Source of the DNA: Blastobasis lacticolella | Lineage: Eukaryota; Arthropoda; Insecta; Lepidoptera; Blastobasidae | Direction: 5' to 3' | Length of the DNA: 64,000 nucleotides | Assembly (NCBI GenBank): GCA_905147135.1 | Contig: LR990048.1 | Span: 20,010,563-20,074,562 of the forward strand | In this document: positions 54,501 through 64,000 of the stretch, in pieces | Layout of the letters: every line of letters starts with the position of its first letter | Position numbering within the stretch: position 1 is the stretch's first letter | The notes under the pieces: generated by a model | What the model was told of the DNA's origin: nothing | Databases searched by the model: none | Seen by the model: the letters and a program-made list of their open reading frames with translations, nothing else | Translations under genes and position numbers: made by a program

Positions 54501-55610
54501 TATAAATTATTCAATTAGCTTCGTAAGTTTCAAGCCTCCCCTCTCCCAAAATGCTGCGCCCAACCGGGTCTGTATTGTATGTACATAACAATGTTATTGT
54601 ATTATCTTTATGGAAGCTAATAAATATGAATATGAATAATAAATAAAAATTTATTTCATAAAATTCTAGCAATTGCACAGGAAGTCACTGATTTATGTTA
54701 TTATTATTACTGCTGTTGTACAATAACATAACGTGACCAGAACAGGATGGAGAACAAAGATGTAGAAATATATATAGCCTAGTTTTGTATCAATAGCTGT
54801 TACCCATAGCACAGGATAGCCTAGTTTGACTCCACTAAGAGCTAATTACAATCATAACATGTTATTTTAATCTGTCTGGTTATGCTATAAAATAAAGATT
54901 ATTATTTATTTATTTATTAATACCTTTCATTATGGCAAGGTTCCCGGCGATAATGGGGTCAACATCCTTATCGACGTCGGCGCGATGGTCGACGAAGTGA
55001 TTGAAGTCCTTGACCGTGATTTTCTTGACCAAATCCAGGTCACGGATGACGATGACCGGCTTCACGAAGTCGAAATGACCAATGAATCTGTAAGCGTTAT
55101 TTTATCATCATCATCGAGAGCGTCGATACCAGAGCCACTGTGTACCAATGACTTTTTCTAAGTTATGTATTTTAGTTGAACACTAATCGGTGCTCTTACG
55201 TTGAGGTAAAACATCGTAAGGAAACCTGCACGTTCAGGCGGCTCCGGCCATGTGGCCGGAGCGGGATTCGACCCCGCGACCTCTGGCTTACGAGTCGGAT
55301 ACTCTAACCACTCGGCCCGAGGCGCGCGAGAGCACAACTGCGACATTAACGCCAAGGTATTATTTGAATTTTTTATTTGATAATTGCGATAACAGAAAAG
55401 ATTTTCTCACCTCTCGTTCGGACAACTATTATAAAATTTCACCATTTCCTCCACAAAATGGTCCAATCGTAAGATCACGCGAAAATTGTTCCCAAAAAGT
55501 GGCAACGGCATCCTGTTCTTTACCCCATACTTCCGGAATCGTGAGTGTTTGTGTTGGAAGTATATCAACGCCGCTGCAGTCAGTGCCACAAACCATATCC
55601 AAAACAGCAT
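42563..55610 (-). CDS. CYP9A: cytochrome P450, CYP9A-like (gene B), complete
   Basis: Exons on the minus strand: 1 55610-55411, 2 55087-54924, 3 52822-52685, 4 51767-51565, 5 48881-48746, 6 47490-47395, 7 47192-46971, 8 43395-43295, 9 43132-42964, 10 42762-42563 (stop TAA). Joined: 542 aa without internal stops. Membrane anchor MLFWIWFVALTAAALIYF, hinge MPLPLFG, I-helix AAGFET (328-333), ExxR as EALR (387-390), PERF (449-452), haem loop FGLGPRNCIG with Cys475. Exon 6 encodes the linker DADAGFATVEES, characteristic of CYP9A. The C-terminus is about 11 residues longer than in genes A and C because the stop lies further downstream. Expected role: ER-bound NADPH-dependent monooxygenase. Introns 4 and 7 are swollen by transposons. 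Confidence 0.92.
44164..45744. mobile_element. fold-back element with CAGGGTGGCCAGTTG ends, split by RTE
   Basis: TA at 44162-44163 and 45745-45746 flank ends reading CAGGGTGGCCAGTTG and its complement, followed by GACGTCATAGA. The arms continue for over 100 bp: the text around 44210-44290 (CACCCCCATGTATG, TTTACGAGTTATGAA) returns inverted at 44780-44865. Without the RTE insertion the element is about 750 bp. No transposase. Confidence 0.7.
44887..45705 (-). mobile_element. RTE copy, 5' truncated, with long target duplication
   Basis: Flanked by A-run plus TCTAT on both sides (44873-44886 and about 45706-45720). Encodes the RT from just before FADD to the end in one open frame (44892-45638 from the first Met, 248 aa). 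It closely matches 25735-26523 of the copy in LINE-X. It ends at the TGATGATGAT-type tail at 44887. Confidence 0.85.
45905..46115 (-). mobile_element. SINE-like repeat, copy 1
   Basis: Matches 55740-55975 in the opposite orientation (shared GTAGGGCCATATAAAAAA, ACCACGGCACCATCGAGCGG, AAACTCAAATACGTTTATT in this strand). Its 3' end in the element sense is AATAAACGTATTTGAGTTT. Family not named. Confidence 0.6.
46830..46905 (+). mobile_element. LINE tail ending in (AAAT)n
   Basis: Reads AAGTCCGCCTTTGTAC, then TGCATGAAGTTTTAAATAAA. Similar tails lie at 47690-47800 and 56195-56245. Confidence 0.45.
47640..47800 (+). mobile_element. LINE tail ending in (AAAT)n, longer copy
   Basis: Same family as 46830-46905, reaching further 5' (GGTTGAATAGGCTTATGTG, CTGGTAGACTGGTAGATAAT). 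It is transcribed opposite to gene B. No RT sequence is left. Confidence 0.45.
47953..48396 (+). mobile_element. Helitron-like repeat
   Basis: Starts in TATATATAATTCTTCTGTGA and ends GGTCCGCTAGT with a short inverted repeat (CAACGTCTGTTG) just upstream. The CTAG-T end and the hairpin resemble Helitron 3' ends, but no helicase is present. Assignment is by look only. Confidence 0.35.
48511..48625 (+). mobile_element. LINE-W tail
   Basis: Encodes NAFKARVNKLYLYRHAPSS, the end of the protein that is also seen at 54041-54244 on the minus strand, then the GCAGGTGAGATGGCGGTCAA tail. A shorter piece lies at 51846-51905. Confidence 0.55.
49591..50600. mobile_element. DNA element with 26-bp terminal inverted repeats
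   Basis: The left end AGGGTAAAAGACGGATACTT and the right-end complement AGGGTAAAAGCCGGATACTT match over about 26 bp with one change, both followed by GCCCCA. About 1.0 kb; no transposase frame. It lies in gene B intron 4. No clear target duplication. Confidence 0.6.
50601..51564. other. gene B intron 4, distal part
   Basis: 50800-50935 has an RTE-tail look (minus strand). The rest is AT-rich and unassigned. Short open frames here show no recognised motifs. Confidence 0.35.
52258..52615 (-). mobile_element. short element with a LINE-Y-like tail
   Basis: On the minus strand it starts near GTAAGAGAGGTAGGGCATAG, runs for about 350 bp and ends with the same tail as LINE-Y (GGTGACCACTTTCC, GGTGGCCCGCTTGCCTG) and an A-run. 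The body is unrelated to the LINE-Y protein. A second copy of the 3' half is at 63325-63530. It is consistent with a SINE that uses the LINE-Y machinery. It lies in gene B intron 3, next to exon 3. Confidence 0.6.
53293..53730. mobile_element. inverted-repeat element in gene B intron 2
   Basis: The text ATGAGGAGTTTTCCAGTAGG at about 53308 returns inverted near 53700-53720, and GATGGCGC plus ACAATTTTGGTAAT do so further in. The arms are about 80 bp. Open frames across it (53435-53761) are therefore probably chance. Confidence 0.55.
54005..54360 (-). pseudogene. LINE-W C-terminal fragment
   Basis: The frame 54041-54244 encodes SRFGSTFIMRTAKEWNALPA and FKARVNRLFLDRHAPSS, the C-terminal region of a LINE RT protein, followed by the tail shared with 48511-48625. 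5' truncated. Confidence 0.65.
54361..54923. other. gene B intron 2, proximal part with LINE tail
   Basis: 54520-54660 ends in AATAAATATGAATATGAATA, a LINE 3' tail also seen inverted at 15655-15690. The rest is AT-rich with no recognised content. Confidence 0.4.
55252..55323 (-). mobile_element. tRNA-Thr-derived SINE head
   Basis: The minus strand reads GCCGAGTGGTTAGAGTATCC, an anticodon-loop-like CTCGTAA (CGT, Thr) and GGGGTCGAATCCCGC, so A box, anticodon loop and T arm are recognisable. The acceptor arms do not pair and the sequence continues into a non-tRNA body to about 55150. It is read as a SINE in gene B intron 1, not a working tRNA gene. Confidence 0.55.
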
Positions 55611-55739
55611 TTTCTATAAATGTTTACAAAAAAATATATACAAACTAAGTATTTAGAGAAATTGTATTAGTTAATCACATTACAGGCGAGCGGCATCATC
55701 AATGCGCTCGGTGGCGGGGTGACATATCAAATGACATTA

Positions 55740-55975
55740 CGTGACTGTCAATGTCACAGTGTCGTGGACAAAGAATGCAAGCTTTGGCTGCGGAGTCTAT
55801 TTTTTGTTTTCTTTTTTATATGGCCCTACATACTAGCCAAGTAACCGTTGTCCGCTCGATGGTGCCGTGGTGCCTAGCATTCATTTTATATTATAATTAT
55901 GACGTTCATAAGTGTTTGTAAAAACCTAAACTTAATAAACGTATTTGAGTTTGAGTTGAGTTTGAGTTTAAGTAT
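55740..55975 (+). mobile_element. SINE-like repeat, copy 2
   Basis: Plus-strand partner of 45905-46115, with AATAAACGTATTTGAGTTTG as its 3' end. It lies just upstream of gene B. A separate (AATAG)n run follows at 56001-56027. Confidence 0.6.
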
Positions 55976-56027
55976 GAAAAAGTGGTTTGGAAATGTGACC
56001 AATAGAATAGAATAGAATAGAATAGAA

Positions 56028-56734
56028 AACATTTATTTACACGCAATAACACCACAAACACATTACAAATGGCTCAAAGGGGTCACTGACCTCCAAATAG
56101 GTATTTTTTGAGGTCAGTGGCTCGACTCCAGAGCCGTAAAACAAAACATTAAAAAAAAAGTATTAAGAATAAGTGACATAAAAAAATACTGTACTGTTTG
56201 TGCATAAAAAAATAATGTACTGTTTGTGCATGAAGTATAAATAAATAAATAAAAATAAAAAGAAAATACACAAACAAAATTATTAATAACAAACAACATG
56301 ACATGAGGAAACAACAACTAGACAAACAAAAGATAGAAGAAAATTGAAGAACAGAGCCGTTGTATGTGGATGTGGTGTGATGTGTAAAAGGGACCTCACT
56401 CAACTTCATGCAATGGTGGAGACCAGGGCAATAGATGAAAGACGACGTACTAAAGGTATTTCTACTATCGAGAGCATGCAAGTCAGGAGTACCTATCAAT
56501 CGTTTGTCAGGTGCGAGGACTCTATCAAGACTTAGGAGTCCGCCTGGGTGAGTACCACCGCCTTATTTATTTTTTCCGGTTTGAATAACAAGGTAGCCAG
56601 CGCAATCACATGCATAAGGTATTTCATCTTAGTCCTCACGGAGTTCTTCTTCATGGCGAGTCGATGGCAAAAGATATTTTATTTTAGATGCCCAAAATTT
56701 GGCCACGCACATTGCATTTTTTTGTTGGCCGTGC
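56028..56734. other. unassigned intergenic sequence
   Basis: Contains one (AAAT)n-type LINE tail piece at 56195-56245 (TTTGTGCATGAAGTATAAAT). No gene recognised in the remaining short frames. Confidence 0.4.
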
Positions 56735-56990
56735 GGTGTCCGGCAGAGTAGAATAGCACCAACCCCTTACACTCATGGGTGTCGTACAAGGCGACTAATG
56801 TTTTCGAGGCAAAAGATCAAGAGTCTCCGTAGTCTGGATAATGGGCAGCAGCATTTTCCATTGTTATATTTAAACACTGCGATCTCCAACCCGCCTGCCA
56901 AGCGTGGAGATTATGGCAATAACCTCCCCTTTCGTGAGAGAGGCCCTAAGTCATGCAGTGGACTGTTACGGGCTGTAATGATGATGATGA
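56735..56990 (+). mobile_element. SINE-2 copy, RTE-type tail
   Basis: Runs from about GGCAGAGTAGAATAGCACC to GCAGTGGACTGTTACGGGCT and a TGATGATGATGA tail. The inverted partner is at 57310-57580. The tail resembles RTE ends. Confidence 0.6.
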
Positions 56991-57029
56991 TTGCATTTTT
57001 AGTAGCCTCGTAGAGGGCTTTCGTTGTAC

Positions 57030-57200
57030 AGGTGTTAGGGCACAAACAGCAGCATAAACCTTACAGTGACAACGCACTTGCGCTTCTGTTTTTTTTTGTC
57101 TGCAATCTACATGCAGGAATCGTAAATGTTATGGGTGACAGTTACCGCTTACCATCAGGAGGGCTGTCTGAACGTTTATCACCGTGTATAATTAAAAAAA
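57030..57200 (+). mobile_element. LINE tail fragment
   Basis: Contains GGTGACAGTTACCGCTTACC and ATCAGGAGGGCTGTCTGAAC followed by an A-run. The last motif is also the 3' end of the chimeric element at 9795-10228. Confidence 0.45.
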
Positions 57201-57309
57201 AATCGGCCTGCAGAATTACAAGAATAGTCCTTATGGGCCGAAGAAAATTAATTACATTTTATATAATACTCACTTATAGCATATAACAGTTAGCAACCAT
57301 CATGACTTA

Positions 57310-57580
57310 TCATAATTACAGCCCATAACAGTCCACTGCAGGATTTGAGCCTCTACCACGAAAGGAAAGGTTGTTGTCATAATCTCCACACTTGGCAGGC
57401 GGGTCGGAGATCGCAATGTTATATGTATGATAATGGAAAACGGTGCTGCCCATTTTCCAGCCAACGGAGACTCTTAGATTTAGTGCCTCGAAATCATTAG
57501 TCACCATGTACGACACACCGAGTGTAAGGGGTTGGTGCTATTATACTCTGCCGGACACCACACGGCTGAAGTCAGCCTGG
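57310..57580 (-). mobile_element. SINE-2 copy, inverted
   Basis: Same family as 56735-56990 in the opposite orientation, about 320 bp away. It has lost the TGATGA tail in part. Confidence 0.6.
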
Positions 57581-58593
57581 CTCCGCACGCCAGGAACAGA
57601 AGTCCTCTACAGACTCAGACTATTTCGAGCCCCGACATCGAACTGAGGTAAATTCGGACATGACTCATACTTAATCAATAAGAAAGGTCAAAGGTTTTTG
57701 GTAGGCCTTGACAGCAAGTGACCCGCACCTTAGCATATTAAATGGTATTAATTTTGATTAAGAAATTTTGCCCTCATATTTCTAGTAGGCACTTAGAGCT
57801 ACCGAATTATCTTTGCTAGCATTATCTTTATTTCCATGCTACGTTTTATAAGGTTAAAAGAAGCAAAATTGAAAGCAATTATTAGCTGATTAATATATTA
57901 TTAATTACATTAGTTTTGTTAAAATCTAGCTACTTACCACAACAATGCTATCGTTGTACGCGCAATTTCGGGTCAGGCCTCGTTGACTTCTAAATTGATA
58001 CTGACCTTCGTAGCAACTTTACTCCAACGAATGGAAATGGGTGTGCTCCATTATAAGGATTACCTACGACATGAATGTCAGTAGCAATTCACAGATAGTT
58101 TATTGCTATTTTCATTTCATATTTGTTACTTCTAACCTGCGACGAAAAAGAGGAGTATTATAAGTTTGACTTATGTATCTGTCTCTGTATTTGTTGTTGC
58201 ATCGCAGCTCTCGAACGGATCGATCAATTTCGATGCGGCTTTCTTTATTTGAAAGGCAATTTGATTGAGATGGTTCTATTTTATTAAAATCGGTTAGCAG
58301 TTTAGGAAAATATTTGTGTAGGTATACGTAAACATGGGCGGGGGATTTCGACGTTTACTGTGAGTTACGTTATCTTATAATAAACTACCTTACTTTCAAG
58401 TTTCAAGTGGGCGTTAATCTGTACATATATAAAACATAGTCGCTTCCTGCCGTCTGATTAGATGATTCACATTATTATCATGGATTCAAGGACGTCCAAA
58501 GATAAATATAGGCATAGACATAGGCCTCTCCTGAATACTACTGCGACCGGTCAGATAGGTTACTTCAACATACCGACCAAATCTATATTAATA
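57581..58593. other. unassigned intergenic sequence
   Basis: AT-rich. 58150-58330 reads like a common dispersed repeat (GATCGATCAATTTCGATGCG), but no termini are visible. No gene. Confidence 0.35.
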
Positions 58594-58930
58594 CTAGCGA
58601 CCCTCCCCGCCTTCGCACGGGTAGTAACCTTATCAAATTATAGTCCTAAAACTTCCTCATGGATCACTCTGTCTATAGGTGAAAACGCTGAATTCGTTTA
58701 GTCATTTTTGAGTTTATCGCGGACAGATAGATACGGCGTGTGATTTTGTTGTAACGAGAAATAATGAATTAACTCAAAAACCGATTATACCGATTTTAAA
58801 AATCTTTCACGAATTGGAAGACCTTATTTCCGATAGACATGGGCTACTTTTTATCCCGGGTAAATAAAAGGGTCCCGCAGGAATGTTGAATGTTTACAAA
58901 GATCCGAACTGCGCGGATAAAAGTAGCTAG
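58594..58930 (-). mobile_element. Helitron-like repeat, minus orientation
   Basis: Begins ACTAGCGACCCTCCCCGCCT next to an AT-rich site, the complement of a CTAGT end preceded by a GC-rich stem. No protein-coding part. Assignment tentative. Confidence 0.3.
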
Positions 58931-59088
58931 GAACGGCTAGTTAATTATATTATTGCTATGGCCATAATAGTGCTTTGGGATTTCTGATTTTCGAAGGTTA
59001 AAGGATGTAGTGGCTAAAAGTTAACACATTTAAGATGTACAACATTATATCATAACAAATCAATATTTTTATTACATTTTTATCTATA

Positions 59089-59094
59089 TTTATT
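59089..59094 (-). promoter_or_regulatory. candidate poly(A) signal of gene C
   Basis: AATAAA on the minus strand, 80 nt downstream of the gene C stop codon. Confidence 0.4.
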
Positions 59095-59173
59095 ATACCT
59101 GTAATTATACCTTATCATTAAGGTTACAAAAATCCTTTCAAAAATATTATTATCACAGTTTCCTTTCCGTATT

Positions 59174-62100
59174 CTAATTTCTAGTCTTGAATCTGACCCA
59201 GTGTCCTCCTTCTATCCTCATGTTTAGGTCCTTCTTCGACAACTTGGCGGGGATCTGGGTCTTTGCTGCTGGAGACAGTTCCAAGCTCCTCAGAAGCTGG
59301 TATGCCATCACCTTCACTTCGCATAGCGCGAACCTGGATCCTGAAAAGGCATATGAACCTTCATTTTGAGATTATTTTTAGACATTATAATTTTCTTTGG
59401 GAATAACATACTTTGTTTGTTACTAACGGACAGTTTCCTCTTATGTTAATCTATTGTCTACTAAATTAAAATTCGCAATCCTGAGTACTGAGTTGTAGAC
59501 AGAGAAGGAAAGAGTTTTAATCGATGATTAACATTGACAAGCGTTTTAGAAACTGGGCGTCAGTATGGTAGAAATATAATTAGTCAATTTGCCTTTTTAG
59601 TAACCAAATACATAAGTAATGTAGTTTTAATGAGCATGAAGTAATATGGTTTTGGGATTGCCAATCACAGTGATTAGTAACTGGATCAGCTCATCAGATT
59701 AGAAGTTATAACTATGAAAATTAAAGGTGAACTTACTGACTCTAGATCTGGGTAAAATCTTTAGTAATTAAAGTATTCTCACCAATGCAATTCCTAGGTC
59801 CAAGTCCAAACGGCATGTAGGTGTACGGTTTGATCTTGTGCACATTTTCTTCAGAGAACCTTTCGGGATCAAACTTGAGAGGATCAGGGAAACAGTCGGG
59901 GTCGCGGTGGATCGCCCACATTGGTATGCTGACGCCTTCACCTTCTCTCAACTAAAAAAATTTGTGTTGAAAAGAGAAACCATGAGAAGCTAATTTTCGT
60001 AGTTTTCTTTCATATATGACAAACATAAAACATCGAAAGACAGCGCTACTGTTTCTGACCCAGCCTTCAGATTAACCAAACAAGAATAGTCGTTAACAGT
60101 TTACATTCTACCAACTAAATTAACTGAAATCCTATTAATTTGTTAAAGTTGAAGAGTACGATTCAACGGATTGATCGAGGTACAACACAAACGCAATTCT
60201 ACCTATTTGCGATTCTAGATTCAACATATGTGTTTGACGACCTGAGTGGTTCAATGGTCAACACGCAAGATGTCCCGGGTTCGATTCCCGGCCGGGCAGA
60301 AATTGAAATGATGAATTTTAATTTCTGTTACGGGTCTGGGTGTTCTATGTATAATAAGTATGTATTTAAAAAAGTATTTAAGTAGTATATCAGTTATCTA
60401 ACACCCATAGTACAAGCTTTGCTTAGTTTGGGGCTAGATGGCGCTGTGTGAATTTGTCCACGAATATTTATTTATTATTATTTATTTATAATCTTTCCAA
60501 ACTTTAAATAATTAGATGCTTAAAATTTTTATGTTCCTTCAGATACTTACAATGAAATCATCAGTGCTATCCTCGTTGGGTTTTCCTAAATTATAGTCCT
60601 TTGTACATTGCCTGTCCAGAACCGCGGCCGGTGGCCACAGCCTAAGCACCTCTGTAATGAAAGTATGTATAGGTATATTATGTAACTTATTCTAGTACGT
60701 CATTGAACTATTTTGTGCATAAAGCTTTAATAAATAAAATCGCTGATCGATGCCAGTTTGGGAGTGTTCCTAGGAGGTTAGTGGTATTACCTCTTTGGGT
60801 GGGCAAATTCAAACGGATCGTTCCAATCAGGTGGGTTTCCAGATAGGTTGTGGAAAATCATTCGGGCACTCGGCTACCAGAAACCCACTATGGGTTTCTG
60901 GTAGCCGTTTCTCAACCCCAAAGGGGGAAATAAGTAGCCCTGGCGCAAATAAGTAATAAAGGAAAAAAGGTTGAGAATACTAAGTATTATGCGATCATAC
61001 TAAGGTTCTAAGGTTCACTTGGAATCGTGTAGCAGTTGGAGTTGGCTTATATATAACACTACTTTAGGAATTAGTGGCAAGTTGACTCTAATATGTTTGA
61101 ATTTTTAGGGGTAGGCAAACAAGCAAGCGGTTCACCATATGGAAAGTTATCGCCACCAACTATGGACACTCGGGGAATCGCGAATGCGTTAGAGCTCGTC
61201 TAGTTTAAAATGACGCGCCCCACTACTTAGTTAGTTGATTTCGATGTGTGAGTGCAAATATTGATAACGACACTTCATCTGTGTGGGAGCCAATGAACGA
61301 CGCGTGCTCCTACGTTTGAATTTCACCGGCAACTGAATGACCAACGGCATTTGTATATGTATTGCGTCCATATTTTAAACTTTCTTGTGTGCGTTAATGC
61401 GATAGTGGGGCGCGTCATTTTAGATTAGACGAGCTCTACCTGCCTTTGAGACTCTTACACGGAAGCCTTATCAAGAGATGTGGGCGCCGTATAGACAACG
61501 ATTATGGTCTGTTTGATTATGAAATTATATTTCAGTGTCAATCCGGAAGTAAGCCATTGATTTGATGGTACCTGAAACTACCATATCCATGTACTTCATC
61601 TTTTGTATTGAGTTGTAGTCGAACTTTCCGTCGTTCTTCTCTTCATTTTCTCTTATCTCTTGAAGCAGCTTCTCCTGCACGTCAGGGTTGACAGCCAGCT
61701 CGTGTAGCAGGAATGACATGGCAGAGGACACTGTCTCGAAGCCAGCAATAAAGAACAGTACAGCCTGAGCAATCAGGTCGTCCTCTGTCCATACTGTAAT
61801 CATATTTGAGGTATTAAGGGTCGATTTTCTGCAATAAGTATTGAGTGTGGATTTATCTCCCCATATTGTTCCCCTTTCATATAATTTCCCCAAATTGAGT
61901 AACAAAAACGATTGTGAGACAATAAATTATTTGCTTTATATTGTAAATGTGTTATGATTGTATAATACCTCTGTTTATTGTTTTCTTTCCAAGTGATGAT
62001 TCTTCAACAGTAGCAAATCCCGCGTCGGCGTCTTTAGTTGCTTTGTCATCGTGAGTCAGTTGGCCTGAAATATTATTAACTGTTATGCTTTATCGGTTCA

Positions 62101-63940
62101 TGATATCCGCATTTGTAGCTTTGGGCAGTTTATTGATATTACGTATTTACGAAAACAGTGATAACATTGACGATATGAATGTGTAGATGTTTATTTATGG
62201 CAGTTGCTATGATAATGTTATCGTACTTTATGTTTGTAAAGATCAGGTGCTATATTATAAAAATAGTTTTTATGGTAACATTAAATTGCTCAGTCATTGT
62301 TACGTCTCCAGAATTTAACCAATTTCGCTATAATGTATTATTATTTATGCTGGACTTGAGTAGACAGCTTAAGATAACCCGTGGCGTGCGTATAACTTTA
62401 CATATCTAATTATAAAAAAATATATATTATGATTTGTAAAGTTACTGTTGTTTTGTACTATATGTTATCTACGTCCCTACTGTGTTATTTTACATATCTG
62501 CTTTGGTCCGGCGTATTCAAAATATAAAAAAGCCTTAAAGTTATTATTATTAATGCCTGGATAGTACAAAAAAAAATTATGATGTGCCAAAACAATTTGT
62601 GTTACAAACCTTTCTTAGCTTGCATCAATAGATGAATCATGTCGGGTCTGATGATGTGATGCAATTCACGGTCTCTCATTGTGCTTTGCACCAAGTTTTT
62701 GAAGAAGCTTTTCGAAGAATCCGAAAATAATGTGAATTTCAAGTGCTGAAATATAAAGTATTGATTATTTTATTTAACGAGTATTGACAATCATAACAAT
62801 TGTGTTATGATTGACATTGGTCTAGCCTTTAAAAATAAGGTTAAGCACTGACTTAATTATCAACATCTAAGTGATCAATCCCGGCTTCTGCCAGGGTATG
62901 CTTTCGTATTCTTTCTTCTCCACTTCACCTGATCTTCGGTATCCTCTCGTCCCGTCCTCGATGCCCGTAATCTAACAAGCTGGAAACGTTCAGCTTCAGC
63001 TGAAAAATAACTTAATGTTACCCTATTATCCAACTAATATTTACATGACTTACCTTCATTAATTCTGGAAAGGTCAGGTAACCAAAGAAGACTAGGAATT
63101 GCTTGAATCCGAAGTTTGTAGCGTCTCTGCCCTTCACATAAAACTCGTTATTCTCTTCAGTGTGAGAGTCCACCTTGAGACCGAAGGCGCAGGAGGCGAT
63201 TACGTCGTTCGCGTATCGAGACATCAGGTCCTTGACATCGCAGTCCAAGTACCCATCTAAAGAAGAAATGTCAGAGTATAGTGGTTGCTGAACGAAATGG
63301 CATGGTCAGAAGTAGAATCTTTATCCAGCAGATGTTGCACAGGTGTTACTATAAACCAGATTGGCAGTGGAGTGGCATTTGCCTTTTTGCTGCCAGAGCA
63401 ACGTGTTATAGAGGTGGGCAACGCATTTGAGATACTCTTGGTGTTGTTAATGTTTATAGGCAGTGGTGACCTCTTTGCATCAGGTGGCCCGCTTGTCTGT
63501 ATGCCTGCCGTATGACATAAAAAAAAAGACTTGAATTAATAAATTAAGCAGAGCGGTTGCAAATAACTAAGGGTCTATTTTATATTGTTCTCTAGTAAAC
63601 CTTTATTTCGCGATGTTCGCCTGTTGGTTTGTTGGTCCGCGGCTTATGTCAAACAGTATTAGTACTAGATAGAACCTCCCCTTCACGTAAAGCAGGGGAA
63701 TAATTTATGTACAAATTAACTTTCCATCAGGCCCTTCAAAAATTCTGTTGCGGTTTCATTATTATGTAAAAGGTCTGTATGAAAATTATGAAAAATACTA
63801 ACTGTCGGACTCCTTGATCTTATTTTCGAGGGCTTTGATCATCTGGTCTCCAACCTCCACCATGAAGGGCACCATCACCCGGATCTTGGAGCTGGTGAAA
63901 GCAGGACTCAGGGTCCCGCGCATATCCTTCCATTCGTCAC
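59174..63940 (-). CDS. CYP9A: cytochrome P450, CYP9A-like (gene C), 5' end outside window
   Basis: Exons on the minus strand: 3 63940-63803, 4 63256-63054, 5 62745-62610, 6 62064-61969, 7 61793-61572, 8 60651-60551, 9 59951-59783, 10 59340-59174 (stop TAG). Exons 1 and 2 lie beyond the right edge. The visible part encodes about 409 residues without stops; with two standard first exons the protein would be about 531 aa. Visible: WKDMRGTLSPAFTSSKIRV (C-helix region), the exon 6 linker DADAGFATVEES, I-helix AGFETVSS, ExxR as EVLR, PERF, haem loop FGLGPRNCIG. Exon lengths equal those of gene B. Introns are short compared with genes A and B. It is likely a working monooxygenase of the same cluster. 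Confidence 0.9.
60237..60470 (+). mobile_element. SINE-1 copy, reference full-length
   Basis: tRNA-derived head with A-box-like GAGTGGTTCAATGG (60244-60257) and B box GGTTCGATTCC (60278-60288). The body runs to AGATGGCGCTGTGTGAA, followed by a short TATTTATT tail. It lies in gene C intron 8, opposite to the gene. Confidence 0.8.
60871..60907. repeat. perfect 17-bp inverted repeat
   Basis: CGGCTACCAGAAACCCA, loop CTA, then its exact complement. It lies in gene C intron 7, after a GC-rich 100-bp stretch with further GGTTTC/GAAACC motifs. Confidence 0.8.
61099..61510 (-). mobile_element. LINE-Y-type tail interrupted by a MITE
   Basis: The flanks 61099-61189 and 61439-61510 join into the LINE-Y 3' sequence (tail, then the region around the GGGCAACGCAT motif). 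It is diverged from copies 2-4. It lies in gene C intron 7. Confidence 0.6.
61192..61436. mobile_element. MITE with 34-bp terminal inverted repeats, TA target
   Basis: Ends GAGCTCGTCTAGTTTAAAAT and the complement of GAGCTCGTCTAATCTAAAAT match 32 of 34 positions. TA flanks it at 61190-61191 and 61437-61438. It splits a LINE-Y tail, which fixes its boundaries. 245 bp, no coding content. Confidence 0.85.
62065..62609. other. gene C intron 5
   Basis: AT-rich intron. A small open frame at 62179-62409 has no recognised motif. No repeat termini seen. Confidence 0.4.
63325..63530 (+). mobile_element. short element with LINE-Y-like tail, second copy
   Basis: Matches the 3' half of 52258-52615 in the other orientation (TGCCAGAGCAACGTGTTATA, GAGGTGGGCAACGCAT) and ends in the GGTGGCCCGCTTG tail plus A-run. 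It lies in gene C intron 3. Confidence 0.6.
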
Positions 63941-64000
63941 CTGGATAAACAAACAAGAATTGGTGAAATTTTTGAAGAGTTCTTTCACTACTCGGTATAC

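Noticed and set aside
55252..55323. Functional tRNA-Thr(CGT) gene
   Set aside because: A box, anticodon loop and B box are present, but the acceptor stem does not pair and the sequence runs on as a SINE body.
1..64000. CRISPR array or bacterial operon
   Set aside because: No regularly spaced repeats; genes are intron-split and elements are of eukaryotic type.

Overview
The window is animal nuclear DNA, most likely from a moth or butterfly (Lepidoptera). The reasons are three interrupted cytochrome P450 genes that read as CYP9A-like proteins in the ten-exon form typical of lepidopteran CYP9A genes, AT-rich spacers, and dense non-LTR retrotransposons, including a Dong/R4-type element in a TAA repeat. 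The labels LINE-X, LINE-Y, LINE-Z and LINE-W below are local names for repeat families that I cannot assign to a named family without a database.

Host genes. Three CYP9A-like genes lie head to tail on the minus strand: gene C (63940 to 59174, cut by the right edge), gene B (55610 to 42563, complete, 10 exons, 542 aa) and gene A (20085 to 9079, nine exons found, 499 aa). An orphan last exon at 40786-40620 with a lost splice acceptor marks a dead fourth copy. Internal exon lengths are identical between paralogues (138, 203, 136, 96, 222, 101 and 169 nt), and all detected splice sites are GT/AG. Gene A lacks a recognisable exon 6, but its neighbours remain phase compatible. The products should be ER-anchored monooxygenases; the family is known for metabolism of plant compounds and insecticides.

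Layout. 1-4440: tail of LINE-X with an intact Dong/R4-type element in its ATT tail; the 5' end of that element can be folded as an HDV-like self-cleaving ribozyme. 4441-9000: decayed LINE-Y, LINE-Z and other repeat fragments. 9079-20085: gene A, whose 5.2 kb intron 3 holds a hAT-type element, a fold-back element and a decayed open frame. 20086-42562: a 22 kb transposon block with LINE-X interrupted by an RTE-clade element (22285-29446), LINE-Y copies in both orientations (30690-39556) and the P450 relic. 42563-55610: gene B, whose intron 7 carries a three-level nest of insertions. 55611-59173: SINE-like and Helitron-like repeats. 59174-63940: gene C, compact.

Most of the DNA is transposon-derived. 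LINE-X, LINE-Y, LINE-Z and the RTE elements are APE/reverse-transcriptase types, mostly 5' truncated or broken by stops. Several short elements appear to borrow LINE 3' tails. No CRISPR, rRNA or convincing functional tRNA was seen.
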